Source: Actinomycetota bacterium (GTDB taxonomy: Bacteria > Actinomycetota > Acidimicrobiia > Acidimicrobiales > Poriferisodalaceae). From it: a stretch of 64,000 nt of DNA. Made by a program: the position numbers and the translations under genes. The stretch's first letter is position 1. Every line of letters starts with the position of its first letter. Below are positions 26,075 to 34,618 of this stretch, in pieces. The notes below the pieces were generated by a model. The model did no database searches. It saw only the letters and a program-made list of their open reading frames with translations, and was not told the origin of the DNA. The stretch covers positions 1-64,000 of the forward strand of contig JABABU010000014.1 of NCBI GenBank assembly GCA_014238065.1, written 5' to 3'.

Positions 26075-26801
26075 TGCCCGGCACGAAAACGATGATCACG
26101 TACGTCTCGCGGCCGGGCTCACCGAACGAACCTGGCGGGCCGCTGAGAGCGTCCATTGTGCCTTTCCATCCGTTGCCCTCGACATCGATCGAGTAGGTCG
26201 CGAACCCCCCGAAATCGATGACCGGTCCGATGATCTCGCTGGCAACCCACCCTGTCGGTAAGCCTTCGCTCAGCATCGTCAGGACGTCGAGGGCCGACTG
26301 TTCGGCGGTCGAGTAGATGCCGAGTTCGACACCGTCGCGCCAGTGCGAGATGAGGGAGTCGAGGAGAGTGAGATCAGTGAAGTCGGGGAAGGCTGCCGGC
26401 AGACCTTCGACCTCGATCGAGCGGGGAGGAAGGCCCGGCGCGCTGGGAAACGGGGGTGCGGTGTTGTCGTCGTCGAACACATCGGGGCAGATCTGTTGAC
26501 CAGCGACCCACATCGATGAAGCAGCTGTTTCGTCGTCGGTGAACACGCCTATGGACTGTTCGTCGGCAATCGCCAACAGCCGACTGCTGTCATTGACGAC
26601 GCCATCGCACAACTCGGTTCCAATCGCCACGTAGTCGGCAAGGGACAAGTGCTGGTGGCCGGTTTGGTTGTTGATCTGACGGCGAAGGATGAGCGCTTCC
26701 GTGAGCGTGAACTCGTCGGGTCCCGACGATCTGCACGAGGTGAGCATGAGCAAGCAAGCTAGAAATGCGGCACAAGTCATTCGGAATCGGGCCATTGACA
26801 T
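26067..26801 (-). CDS. Hypothetical lipoprotein
   Basis: From ATG 26801 the protein has a signal peptide MSMARFRMTCAAFLACLLML with lipobox MLTSC (Cys about residue 23), then an acidic extracellular domain of ~220 residues with no motif I recognise. A second ATG at 26795 is two codons downstream. CATACT lies 6 bases upstream of 26801 on this strand, hinting at a leaderless start. The extra N-terminal sequence of the longer frame lacks signal character. It is divergent from the amidohydrolase gene and overlaps fdhD tail to tail. Confidence 0.75.
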   Translation of the reverse strand: MSMARFRMTCAAFLACLLMLTSCRSSGPDEFTLTEALILRRQINNQTGHQHLSLADYVAIGTELCDGVVNDSSRLLAIADEQSIGVFTDDETAASSMWVAGQQICPDVFDDDNTAPPFPSAPGLPPRSIEVEGLPAAFPDFTDLTLLDSLISHWRDGVELGIYSTAEQSALDVLTMLSEGLPTGWVASEIIGPVIDFGGFATYSIDVEGNGWKGTMDALSGPPGSFGEPGRETYVIIVFVPGTS

Positions 26802-26909
26802 CGGGTCAGTATGACCGACTGTCCCGAGTTTGCCGATCGCCTGGTCATTTCCGGGTACCGGGGTGCCGCCGTTACTGTCCATCTCACGACTTCGACACTG
26901 GAGATGCTG

Positions 26910-28070
26910 ATGACATATGCCGGATCACGAAGAATCATCGACGCTGACAGCCATGTCATCGAACTCGATGATTTCCTTCACCGCGCGTCATCGGACAACG
27001 ATCGGCCGCTGTTGGCTTCGATGCACGAGCAAAGCGAACTTCCGGTGGTTCAGGCCGGTCTCGACCGGGGCCGGGAGCTCTTCGAGAAGCGTCAGGCCGA
27101 TGCCGATGTGATGGAGAAGTTCGTCGAAGGCCTTCTCGACAACACCAAATCGGGCTGGAATCGCCTCGGCGCGTTCGACCCTCACGAGCGCAGTGACACA
27201 CTTGATCTCCTCGGCTTCGAGATGCAGTGGGTGCTGCCGACGTTCGCCTTCCATCAGGTAGCTCATGTCGGCGACAACGCCAGACTCGAAGCTGGTGCCC
27301 GCACCCTCAACCGGGCGATGGGTGGCTTCTGCGCTCACGATCCGCGGCTCAAGGCGATCGGATACCTGCCCTTGACCCTCGGCCCCGATGTTGCGGTCGG
27401 CCTGTTGCAACAAGGGTTCGCCGACGGTTGCTACAGCTTCATGGTCGACACGAACGAACCGAATGACGAGCGCCCGTCCTTCACCCACCCGAGCTTCGAT
27501 CCTGTGTGGGCCGGCTTTGCGGAGAGGGCAACGCCCTTTGTTGTGCATGTGGCTGTCAACGGCCACTACCGAGCGGTGTCGCCGAGCTTCAAGAACAACA
27601 GTTTGACAGCACACGAGTTGGGTGGCGACGCTCCGGCCGGCGAACTCGGTGTGATCACCATCAACAGCAGTGCAGAACTGTTTCTCTCGGCGATGATCTT
27701 CGACGGCGTCTTTGCGCGGCACCCTGAGCTGCGTGGCATCTCGATGGAGCACGGTGCCTTTTGGCTCCCTTCGTGGCTGAAGGGTCTCGACTACACCTCG
27801 AAGTTGTTCCGACGCCATCGGTCCTTCGACGAGGCGCCTTCGGAGACGGCGAAGCGGCGGATCAAAGTGTCACCGTTTGCTGGAGAGCCCGTGGGCTGGG
27901 TCATGGAGAACGTAGGCGCGGAGATGATCGTGTTCGCCTCCGACTATCCGCATCCAGAAGGCACAGCCGACCCGATCGCCAAGTTCGAGGCCGAGATGCA
28001 GAACTGCGACCAGGCAACAATGGACGCGTTCTACCACGGCAACATGCTGGATCTGATGGGCGCTTCCTAG
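26910..28070 (+). CDS. Amidohydrolase family 2 protein
   Basis: The 386-residue protein has the amidohydrolase-2 TIM-barrel pattern: a metal-site start IIDADSHVIEL (about 9-19), HVAVNGH in the middle, MEHGAFWLPSW, and FASDYPHPEGTADP near the C-terminus. This family contains decarboxylases and hydrolases of aromatic and lactone-like substrates; the substrate here cannot be named. ATG 26910 is preferred because GGAG stands 6 bases upstream; the upstream in-frame starts lack support. The TAG stop is part of the candidate -10 element of hemQ. Confidence 0.85.
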   Translation: MTYAGSRRIIDADSHVIELDDFLHRASSDNDRPLLASMHEQSELPVVQAGLDRGRELFEKRQADADVMEKFVEGLLDNTKSGWNRLGAFDPHERSDTLDLLGFEMQWVLPTFAFHQVAHVGDNARLEAGARTLNRAMGGFCAHDPRLKAIGYLPLTLGPDVAVGLLQQGFADGCYSFMVDTNEPNDERPSFTHPSFDPVWAGFAERATPFVVHVAVNGHYRAVSPSFKNNSLTAHELGGDAPAGELGVITINSSAELFLSAMIFDGVFARHPELRGISMEHGAFWLPSWLKGLDYTSKLFRRHRSFDEAPSETAKRRIKVSPFAGEPVGWVMENVGAEMIVFASDYPHPEGTADPIAKFEAEMQNCDQATMDAFYHGNMLDLMGAS

Positions 28071-28073
28071 ACT
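28068..28073 (+). promoter_or_regulatory. Candidate -10 element (TAGACT) for hemQ, overlapping a stop codon
   Basis: TAGACT is followed by 7 bases and the hemQ GTG. Its first three bases are the stop codon of the preceding amidohydrolase gene. Confidence 0.4.
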
Positions 28074-28080
28074 GCTCGCT

Positions 28081-28794
28081 GTGACTGATCAGACCGAGCA
28101 ACAGAACAGCGATGGGGTTCCGTACGTCACGACTTCGGTCGGCTGGGGTGTTGTCCACCTCTTCGCCAAGGTCACCGATCGAACCGATCGCCAAGATGTG
28201 CTGAATGCGGTCAAGGACGCTTCGGCTGGTGAGCATCAGGTCGTCACGTTCGCAGTGCTGGGACACAAGGCCGACATCGGCTTCCTGGGCATCGGCCCGG
28301 ATCTGTGGACGCTGCGCGGTTTGCAGACGTCCCTTCAGCGAGCTGGCCTCGACATCGTCAATTCGTACGTGTCGATGACCGAGCTGTCGGAGTACTCGCC
28401 CGACCTGCCGGACGACATGAAGTCGCCGCGTCTGTACCCGGAGTTACCGCCGGAGGGGAAGAACGCGTTCTGCTTCTACCCGATGACGAAGCGGCGTGAA
28501 GCCGTCGGTAACTGGTACACACTCGACTACGAGAGCCGCAAAGAGCTGATGTACGAACACGGCTCGACCGGCAGGACCTTCCGGGGTCGTATCGTGCAAC
28601 TCGTCACAGGCTCGACAGGCGTCGACGACTTCGAGTGGGGTGTCAGCCTCTTCGGCGTCCATCTTGACGATCTCAAAGAGGTCGTCTACAAGATGCGGTA
28701 CGACACCGCTTCGGCGCTCTATGGCGAGTTCGGTGAGTTCTTCACCGGTCTCGTTGCCGACGCCGAGTCGGTTCTCGACCGTACCCTTCCCTGA
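28081..28794 (+). CDS. hemQ: Coproheme decarboxylase (chlorite-dismutase family)
   Basis: HemQ (ChdC) converts coproheme to haem b by two oxidative decarboxylations, the last step of the coproporphyrin-dependent pathway. The 237-residue protein has FCFYPMTKRR with the putative catalytic Tyr at about 133, NWYTLDYESRKELMYEHG with the putative axial His at about 160 (27 residues later, the spacing expected in this family), and VTGSTGVDDFEWGVSLF. Together with hemE and cgoX in the same window it shows which haem route is used. Confidence 0.93.
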   Translation: MTDQTEQQNSDGVPYVTTSVGWGVVHLFAKVTDRTDRQDVLNAVKDASAGEHQVVTFAVLGHKADIGFLGIGPDLWTLRGLQTSLQRAGLDIVNSYVSMTELSEYSPDLPDDMKSPRLYPELPPEGKNAFCFYPMTKRREAVGNWYTLDYESRKELMYEHGSTGRTFRGRIVQLVTGSTGVDDFEWGVSLFGVHLDDLKEVVYKMRYDTASALYGEFGEFFTGLVADAESVLDRTLP

Positions 28795-28806
28795 CCTGCA
28801 CGGCTC

Positions 28807-29184
28807 CTAAGTCATCGGCTGCGGCTGGCGCGACATCATTCCACTGGCGATTGCACCGCCTGCAGTCACCGTCACCATGAGAAACGTGCGTATCGAGATC
28901 TCGCCCCGCAACAGAGCGGCAATGCCCGCGGCCGCGTCCATGCCGTCCACCAAGATGCCCTGACGGAGGATCTCCTCGAGTTCCTCGTCTGAGGCTTGGT
29001 GGAGCTGGTATGCCATCAGCGCTTCGCGAGCACCGAAGATGCGTCCAACGTACGGCAGTGCTCGATTCTCAGCGGAGGCGATTCCGAGGATCCTGGCAAA
29101 CGTTCTCGGCATCACCAGAACGGAGACGCCGATCGTGAGGCGGGTGGCGACCAGGAACTGTCTGAATCTCGCTGCGTCCGGCAT
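28807..29184 (-). CDS. Hypothetical membrane protein
   Basis: The 125-residue protein has hydrophobic segments at about 8-31, 76-92 and 98-118, so it is probably an integral membrane protein with three or four helices; a GRIFGAREALMAYQLHQ stretch lies between. The ATG at 29184 has a near-perfect AAGGAG 6 bases upstream; the longer frame has no such support. I do not recognise the family, although small proteins of this type with a DUF4267-like layout are common in actinobacteria. It is divergent from the acyl-CoA dehydrogenase gene. Confidence 0.7.
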   Translation of the reverse strand: MPDAARFRQFLVATRLTIGVSVLVMPRTFARILGIASAENRALPYVGRIFGAREALMAYQLHQASDEELEEILRQGILVDGMDAAAGIAALLRGEISIRTFLMVTVTAGGAIASGMMSRQPQPMT

Positions 29185-29263
29185 GGCCACTCCTTGCTGT
29201 GAGCACTGTGGTTCAGTGCCGTGGCACACATACGCTATCGACAAGACCGCACGGAGGATTCTC

Positions 29264-31045
29264 GTGTCTGAATACCAGCCACCACTGTCTGACATTGCAT
29301 TCGTGATGGGTCACGTGGCCGACATCGATGCCATCTCGAAACTCGACGGCTACGACCATGCCGATCGGGAAACCGTCGAAGGGCTCCTCAGCGAGGCCGG
29401 CCGGTTCGCCGTCGAGCAGATCGCGCCGCTGAACGTCATCGGCGACCGGCAGGGCGTGAAGATCGTCGACGGATCTGTGCAAACAGCAGACGGCTTCGCC
29501 GTTGCGTACGGCAAGTTCGTCGACGCCGGCTGGAATGGCGTTTCGTTCGATCCCGACTACGGCGGCGGCGGGCTTCCGTGGGTGGTCGGGCTAGCCGTCC
29601 AGGAGCTGCTCACCGCAAGCTGCATGGCGTTCTCGGTGTGCCCGCTACTCACGCAAGGTGCGGTCGAGTTGCTCGCAGTCCATGGCAGCGAACAGCAGAA
29701 GGAGACCTATCTCCATCACATGGTCTCCGGAGCGTGGACGGGCACGATGAACCTCACGGAGCCGCAGGCCGGCAGTGACGTCGGGGCGCTCAGCACCAAG
29801 GCGACGCCCGCTGGAGATGGCACCTGGCGGGTTTCGGGAACGAAGATCTTCATTACCTATGGCGATCACGACATGGCCGAGAACATCGTTCACCTCGTCC
29901 TGGCCCGCACACCGGGCGCTGCTCCTGGGACGAAGGGGATTTCGTGTTTCATCGTGCCGAAGTATCTGGTGAATGACGATGGCTCGCTCGGCGAACGCAA
30001 CGATGCCCATGTCGTTTCGACTGAACACAAGTTGGGCCTCCACGCGTCGCCGACGTGCGTGATGTCCTACGGCGACAAAGACGGCGCTGTTGGCTACCTC
30101 ATTGGCGAAGAAGGTGCCGGCATGAGGTACATGTTCACGATGATGAACGCAGCCAGGTTGTCGGTCGGACTCCAGGGCCTGGCGCTTGCTGAGCGCGCCT
30201 ACCAGCAGGCGCGCAACTACGCGTTGGAGCGGGTTCAGGGACGCCCGATCGGAAGCGATGACGCCAACGCAACCATCGAAGCGCACGCTGACGTCCGCAG
30301 AATGTTGATGACCATGAAGTCGAACGTCGAGGCGATGCGGGCGCTGATGTACGAGAACGCCGCCGCGATGGACCGGGCAGAACGACACCCCGATCCACAG
30401 GTCAGGGCCCGCAACGAAGCACTCGCTGCGTTGTACACACCGCTGTCGAAAGGCTGGGGGACCGACATCGGTTGCGAAATCACTTCGCTAGCGGTCCAGG
30501 TGTACGGCGGGATGGGATACATCGAGGAGAGCGGCGTCGCCCAGCACCTCCGCGACCTCCGGATCGCCCCGATCTACGAGGGGACAAACGGCATTCAGGC
30601 TCTCGACCTCGTCTTCAGGAAACTGCCGATGAGCGGCGGAGCGGTCATGATGTCGCTCGTCGATGAGATGACGGCCACAGCGGTGTCGCTGAAGGGAACC
30701 GATCTCGCCGACATCGGTGAGCGCCTCGCGGCTGCGGTGTCCGATGCTGTGGCAGCTGGCGAGTATCTCGGAGGGCAACTGGCCTCCAATCCGAACGCGG
30801 CGGCAGCTGGTGCAACACCATTTCTTCGGTTGCTCGGCACGGTGGTCGGGGGTTGGTTTCACGCCAAGATGGCCGCAGTCGCCAAGGCTCAAATCGATGG
30901 TGGCGCCGGCGGTGATCAAGCGGCGGACAAGATCGCGACGGCGCGTTTCTACTCTGAACAGATCCTGCCGAGTACGGCGGGGCTTGTTTCGCCCGTCACG
31001 TGTGGCGAATCTTCGCTCTATGCGATACCGGCTGCGCGCCTGTGA
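29264..31045 (+). CDS. Acyl-CoA dehydrogenase with C-terminal extension (FadE5/DmdC type)
   Basis: The 593-residue FAD enzyme introduces a trans-2 double bond into acyl-CoA. It shows MNLTEPQAGSDVGAL, an FAD-site ITYGDHDMAEN region, MTMKSNVEAMRAL, YGGMGYIEESGVAQHLRD and IAPIYEGTNGIQALDLV, in which the Glu is the presumed catalytic base of this long subfamily. A ~120-residue helical C-terminal extension distinguishes it from ~380-residue enzymes. GTG 29264 is chosen because GGAGG lies 7 bases upstream. The stop overlaps the next start as GTGA. Confidence 0.9.
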   Translation: MSEYQPPLSDIAFVMGHVADIDAISKLDGYDHADRETVEGLLSEAGRFAVEQIAPLNVIGDRQGVKIVDGSVQTADGFAVAYGKFVDAGWNGVSFDPDYGGGGLPWVVGLAVQELLTASCMAFSVCPLLTQGAVELLAVHGSEQQKETYLHHMVSGAWTGTMNLTEPQAGSDVGALSTKATPAGDGTWRVSGTKIFITYGDHDMAENIVHLVLARTPGAAPGTKGISCFIVPKYLVNDDGSLGERNDAHVVSTEHKLGLHASPTCVMSYGDKDGAVGYLIGEEGAGMRYMFTMMNAARLSVGLQGLALAERAYQQARNYALERVQGRPIGSDDANATIEAHADVRRMLMTMKSNVEAMRALMYENAAAMDRAERHPDPQVRARNEALAALYTPLSKGWGTDIGCEITSLAVQVYGGMGYIEESGVAQHLRDLRIAPIYEGTNGIQALDLVFRKLPMSGGAVMMSLVDEMTATAVSLKGTDLADIGERLAAAVSDAVAAGEYLGGQLASNPNAAAAGATPFLRLLGTVVGGWFHAKMAAVAKAQIDGGAGGDQAADKIATARFYSEQILPSTAGLVSPVTCGESSLYAIPAARL

Positions 31046-31503
31046 CCCCAGACCAGCTGCTGTCCGACATCGGCGAGCGCCTGGCAGACGAGATCGAAAT
31101 TGCTTTGGGACCGTGGGTCGTGAAATCGATCACGACGGTGTTCGAAGCGTGGCATGGAGAGATGACCAGCACAGCTGCGGCCGATGCCGCTGCTGCCGCG
31201 GCGGCCGTGACCGATGACCTCATGCCTCGACTCAGGCAGTTGCTCGCGGCAGACGTCGACGATCAATGGACCAACCCATTGCAGCTCATCAGGGGATCCG
31301 TCAGCCATGTGACTGACGCACTTTCACGCCTCGGTGTCGGCGAGGTGGTACGAGACGACTTTGCGGAGCGCACGGCACCCTCGGACGTTTACGGACTGGA
31401 GCCGGCCCGCTTTTCCGATGTCGACGCCTCGCTCCATGAAATCGGTCTGGCCTGGGGCGCGGTCAAAGCCAAGGCCCATTTCGCCCGCCGTCGGGCAGAG
31501 TGA
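31042..31503 (+). CDS. Hypothetical protein coupled to the acyl-CoA dehydrogenase
   Basis: The 153-residue protein is helical, with an Ala-rich stretch TAAADAAAAAAAVTDD (about 46-61) and a basic C-terminus. No membrane segment or known motif is visible. The GTG overlaps the preceding stop (GTGA), so translation is probably coupled and a role with the dehydrogenase is possible. Confidence 0.65.
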   Translation: MTPDQLLSDIGERLADEIEIALGPWVVKSITTVFEAWHGEMTSTAAADAAAAAAAVTDDLMPRLRQLLAADVDDQWTNPLQLIRGSVSHVTDALSRLGVGEVVRDDFAERTAPSDVYGLEPARFSDVDASLHEIGLAWGAVKAKAHFARRRAE

Positions 31504-31528
31504 CGCCAAGCAATCTCGGTGCTACAAG

Positions 31529-31534
31529 TAGGGT
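31529..31534 (+). promoter_or_regulatory. Candidate -10 element (TAGGGT) for the Nudix gene
   Basis: TAGGGT fits TANNNT and is followed by 6 bases and the ATG at 31541. Confidence 0.4.
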
Positions 31535-31540
31535 CGGCAC

Positions 31541-32209
31541 ATGCACCGAAGAGCCACGGCCCAGGATCTTGCGACATGGGCCGAATCATTGGCCGGGATC
31601 GCCAGGACGGGACTCGGCTTCACCGAGAGCCTCTACGAGCGCGAACGCTTCGAGGAGGTCTTGAAGGTCGCGGCCGAGATCAGAGGCCACGCATCTGAGG
31701 ACCCGGACCATGAAACCATCGCCGATGAGTGGATGAAACAGGTTGGCTCCGGCGTGCCTGGTTACGTCACACCCAAGATCGCGGTCGGTGCAGTTGTGGG
31801 TAACGAGCAGGGTGAGATCCTGCTCGTCCAACGTGCCGATTCTGGCATCTGGCTCTATCCCACAGGGTGGGCGGACATCGGATACTCAGCGGCCGAGGTG
31901 GCCCAGAAAGAAGTTTTCGAGGAGACAGGCATCCGCTGCGATCCGCGCAGAATCATCGGCGTTCACGACGGCATGCGGATGGGCTTCACCCAGATTCCCC
32001 TGTACTCGGTGGTATTTCATTGCGTTGCCCTCGGCGGTGAGCTCAATGGGCATCCCCTCGAGACGAGCGATGTCGGTTGGTTCAGCAGGGACAACCTGCC
32101 CGATCCCATTGTGGGGGTGGAGCGCTGGGGGGCTGATGCGTTCGCGGCAATCGAAGGGGCCGATGTCCTGCCGAATTTCGATCTGCCGCGGACACCGCCC
32201 TGGGAGTGA
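31541..32209 (+). CDS. Nudix hydrolase with N-terminal Nudix_N_2-type domain
   Basis: The 222-residue protein has an N-terminal helical domain (LATWAESLAGIARTGLGFTESLYERERFEEV) typical of a subfamily that hydrolyses ADP-ribose-like substrates, followed by a Nudix fold. The Nudix box reads G-x5-Y-x7-KEVFEETG: the catalytic Glu cluster is kept, while the first Glu is Tyr and the Arg is Lys, changes I recall in this subfamily. The substrate is not determinable. The gene ends 4 bases from the PAC2 gene on the other strand. Confidence 0.88.
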   Translation: MHRRATAQDLATWAESLAGIARTGLGFTESLYERERFEEVLKVAAEIRGHASEDPDHETIADEWMKQVGSGVPGYVTPKIAVGAVVGNEQGEILLVQRADSGIWLYPTGWADIGYSAAEVAQKEVFEETGIRCDPRRIIGVHDGMRMGFTQIPLYSVVFHCVALGGELNGHPLETSDVGWFSRDNLPDPIVGVERWGADAFAAIEGADVLPNFDLPRTPPWE

Positions 32210-32213
32210 AGGG

Positions 32214-33083
32214 TCAGCCGTTGTCGCGAAGGAACTGTTCGAGTTCGTCGATGAGTTCCTTGGGATCGACCTCTTCGTCCGACCGATCTGAGGCAGACTC
32301 TTCAGGTTCGTCGTCGAGCGCATCGAGAAGGATCTGGGCCGCATACTCGGCCAGCTCCTCGTCGTCGTTGAGCAAGTCGTCGATCTGACGCTCGTACGAG
32401 TTCGAAGCGATGTGAAGGTCAGTTGCGGCGAGGGGAACAGCGAGCACGCTGGCAAGCCGCTCGACGAGCGCGAGTGCCGCTTTCGGAGATGTCGAACTCG
32501 GGACGTACGTGGGAACCGAAGCCCACAACGACATGACCGGGGTGCTCAGCTGCCCGAACGCTTGGTGAAGAACGCCGACGATGCCCGTGGGGCCCTCGTA
32601 ACGAGATGGATGAAGACCGAGCGTTTCGGCGAGGGCAGGATCGCTGCTGCTGCCTACGACTTCGATCGGGTTCGCGTGGTGCACCTCGGCGAGCAGGGCA
32701 CCGAGCGTGATGACCATGGATGCTTCGACTCGCGTCGCTATTCCGGTGATCTGCTCGCAGAACGTCCGCCAGCGCAACCGAGGTTCGACGCCTGTGAGTA
32801 CCACGACGTCGCGGCCGTCGTCGAGGCAGAGATGGCTGAACGTGTTCGCGGGCCACTCGAGCCGACGGTCGTGATGTTCGTCGAGTCGCACTGTCGGCCG
32901 GTTCGAACTGAAGTCGTAGAACGGCTCTGGGTCGAGTGTTGCGAATTCGGTGGCTTCCCACCGGCGCGCGATGTAGCTGGCGGCGGTGGTCGCAGCATCA
33001 CCAGCGTCGTTCCACCCCTCGAAAGCAATTACGAGGATCGGGTTCGACATCTCCGGCTCTGACAGCCACTCGATGTGATCCAT
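32214..33083 (-). CDS. PAC2-family protein
   Basis: The 289-residue protein starts ILVIAFEGWNDAGDAATTA, the actinobacterial PAC2 signature, and contains VVVLTGVEPRLRW, ITLGALLAEVHHANP, YEGPTGIVGVL and an acidic C-terminal helix region rich in Glu and Asp (about 245-285). PAC2 proteins share the fold of eukaryotic proteasome-assembly chaperones; their role in actinobacteria is unproven. ATG 33083 is selected because TACGGT stands 6 bases upstream on this strand and homology begins there. It is divergent from the GNAT gene. Confidence 0.85.
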   Translation of the reverse strand: MDHIEWLSEPEMSNPILVIAFEGWNDAGDAATTAASYIARRWEATEFATLDPEPFYDFSSNRPTVRLDEHHDRRLEWPANTFSHLCLDDGRDVVVLTGVEPRLRWRTFCEQITGIATRVEASMVITLGALLAEVHHANPIEVVGSSSDPALAETLGLHPSRYEGPTGIVGVLHQAFGQLSTPVMSLWASVPTYVPSSTSPKAALALVERLASVLAVPLAATDLHIASNSYERQIDDLLNDDEELAEYAAQILLDALDDEPEESASDRSDEEVDPKELIDELEQFLRDNG

Positions 33084-33089
33084 GAGGGA

Positions 33090-33095
33090 ACCGTA
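33090..33095 (-). promoter_or_regulatory. Candidate -10 element (TACGGT) for the PAC2 gene
   Basis: On the minus strand TACGGT is followed by TCCCTC and the ATG at 33083, the leaderless spacing seen elsewhere. Confidence 0.4.
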
Positions 33096-33168
33096 TCCGC
33101 CAAATGGCGGGTTTCGGTCCAAGATCATGGCCTTGTTCCGCGTACAGTTCATGACAGAAGGAGATGCA

Positions 33169-33603
33169 GTGGCAGACGTCATCATCAGTGAACGACACCA
33201 CGTGGACGACGATATGGTCGCGGCGTTTCAGCGTCTCATCCCGCAGTTGTCGCGATCGAACCCGCCGCCGTCTGGCGACGAGCTACGAGCAATCGTCGAC
33301 TCGTCGGCGTGCCATCTCTTGGTCGCGACCGATGACGATGAGATCCTCGGCTCCTTGACGCTCGTGGTGTTTCCGATACCTACAGCGGTCCGCGCATGGA
33401 TCGAAGATGTTGTTGTCGACGATGCGGCGCGCGGCCGTGGAGTTGGGGCAAAGCTGAACCTCCACGCGATCGAACTGGCCTCTGAGCTTGGGGCCAAGAC
33501 CATCGATCTGACGTCCCGCCCCTCCCGTGAGGCCGCGAACAGGATGTATCAGCGCCTTGGATTCATTGCTCGAGAAACAAACGTGTACCGCTATGAAGGG
33601 TGA
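33169..33603 (+). CDS. GNAT-family N-acetyltransferase
   Basis: The 144-residue protein has the GNAT acetyl-CoA site VDDAARGRGVGAKL (about 81-94), preceded by beta-4 WIEDVVV and followed by the C-terminal AANRMYQRLGFIARETNVYRY. The acceptor is unknown. GTG 33169 is preferred because AGAAGGAG lies 5 bases upstream; upstream ATGs at 33127 and 33151 lack this. Its last 11 bases overlap the haemoglobin gene, so the two are probably translated from one mRNA. Confidence 0.85.
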   Translation: MADVIISERHHVDDDMVAAFQRLIPQLSRSNPPPSGDELRAIVDSSACHLLVATDDDEILGSLTLVVFPIPTAVRAWIEDVVVDDAARGRGVGAKLNLHAIELASELGAKTIDLTSRPSREAANRMYQRLGFIARETNVYRYEG

Positions 33604-33976
33604 TCTTCCTCAGGCCACGTTGTACGAGTTCGTCGGTGGCGGTCAGTGGTTCGTCGATCTCGTCGATCGCTTTTACGAGGGTGTCGCCGAAGATGAACTC
33701 CTCCGACCCCTCTACCCGAACGATCTGACTGAGTCGCGGGCGCACATGTCCGGTTTCCTGATCCAGTACTGGGGAGGGCCCGCCACCTACAGCGAAGAGC
33801 GCGGTCATCCGCGGTTGCGTATGCGGCACATGCCCTTCGCCATCGGCGAAGCCGAGAAGGGTGCTTGGCTTCATCACATGAACACCGCTGTGCGCGAGAA
33901 GGGCCTCGAACCCGAGATCGAGGCCCATGTGCTCGCGTACTTCGACAACGCAGCGACCCACTTGGTGAACCAGTAG
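33593..33976 (+). CDS. glbO: Group II truncated haemoglobin
   Basis: The 127-residue protein matches trHbO: FVDLVDRFYEGVAEDELLRPLYP with B10/CD1 aromatic residues, HMSGFLIQYWGGPATYSEERG, then HPRLRMRHMPFAIG with the proximal His, and AWLHHM with the group-II Trp at G8. Members bind O2 and may detoxify NO or peroxides. The ATG lies within the end of the GNAT gene. DoxX follows 146 bases downstream. Confidence 0.93.
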   Translation: MKGDLPQATLYEFVGGGQWFVDLVDRFYEGVAEDELLRPLYPNDLTESRAHMSGFLIQYWGGPATYSEERGHPRLRMRHMPFAIGEAEKGAWLHHMNTAVREKGLEPEIEAHVLAYFDNAATHLVNQ

Positions 33977-34122
33977 CCAGGGATTGGTGTGGGATTGGGT
34001 CAGTCCTGCTGCCTGCGCCGCGGCACATGCCGACCCGCGCTCTTGTCGTGAGTGTGTCGGGATGGTTAGGTCGTAACGAGAGTGTGATCCTCGTGAAAGA
34101 CGCAGATGCTTGAATATCGGTC

Positions 34123-34614
34123 ATGGGCCAACTGAATTTGGGATTGCTGGTTATTCGGGTGCTCGTCGGGGTGACGCTGGCGCTCCACGGAATCGCGAAG
34201 GCGCGTGGGGGTATCAAGGGGACCGGTCGCTGGTTTGCCAGCGAGGGTCTGAAGCCGGGCATGCTGCACGCGTGGCTCGCAGCCGGCACCGAGATCGGAG
34301 CAGGGTTCGCGTTGGCCGCCGGCTTCCTCTTCCCTTTCTCGAACATGGCTGTCGTCGGTGTGATGGCTGTTGCCGGGTACGTCGGGCACAGAAAGAACGG
34401 TTTCTTCATCATTCGTGAAGGTTGGGAATACACCTTCATCCTCGGTGGTGTTGCTGCGGGGCTTGCCGCGACAGGCCCCGGCGAGTGGTCGGTCGACAAC
34501 ACGTACGGCTTGCTCATCGACGGATGGCCGGGGCTCATCATCGCCGTGGCTGGCGGACTCGTCGCTGCCATCGGGCTGCTGACAGTCTTTTACCGTCCGC
34601 CTGCCGCCGAGTAG
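34123..34614 (+). CDS. DoxX-family membrane protein
   Basis: The 163-residue protein has four hydrophobic segments (about 4-20, 46-65, 68-85, 130-156 with another near 100-115) and the DoxX signature GLLVIRVLVGVTLALHGIAK at its start. DoxX proteins are quinone-linked or redox-associated membrane proteins; the substrate here is unknown. It ends 4 bases from tesB, which is on the opposite strand. Confidence 0.85.
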   Translation: MGQLNLGLLVIRVLVGVTLALHGIAKARGGIKGTGRWFASEGLKPGMLHAWLAAGTEIGAGFALAAGFLFPFSNMAVVGVMAVAGYVGHRKNGFFIIREGWEYTFILGGVAAGLAATGPGEWSVDNTYGLLIDGWPGLIIAVAGGLVAAIGLLTVFYRPPAAE

Positions 34615-34618
34615 TGGG

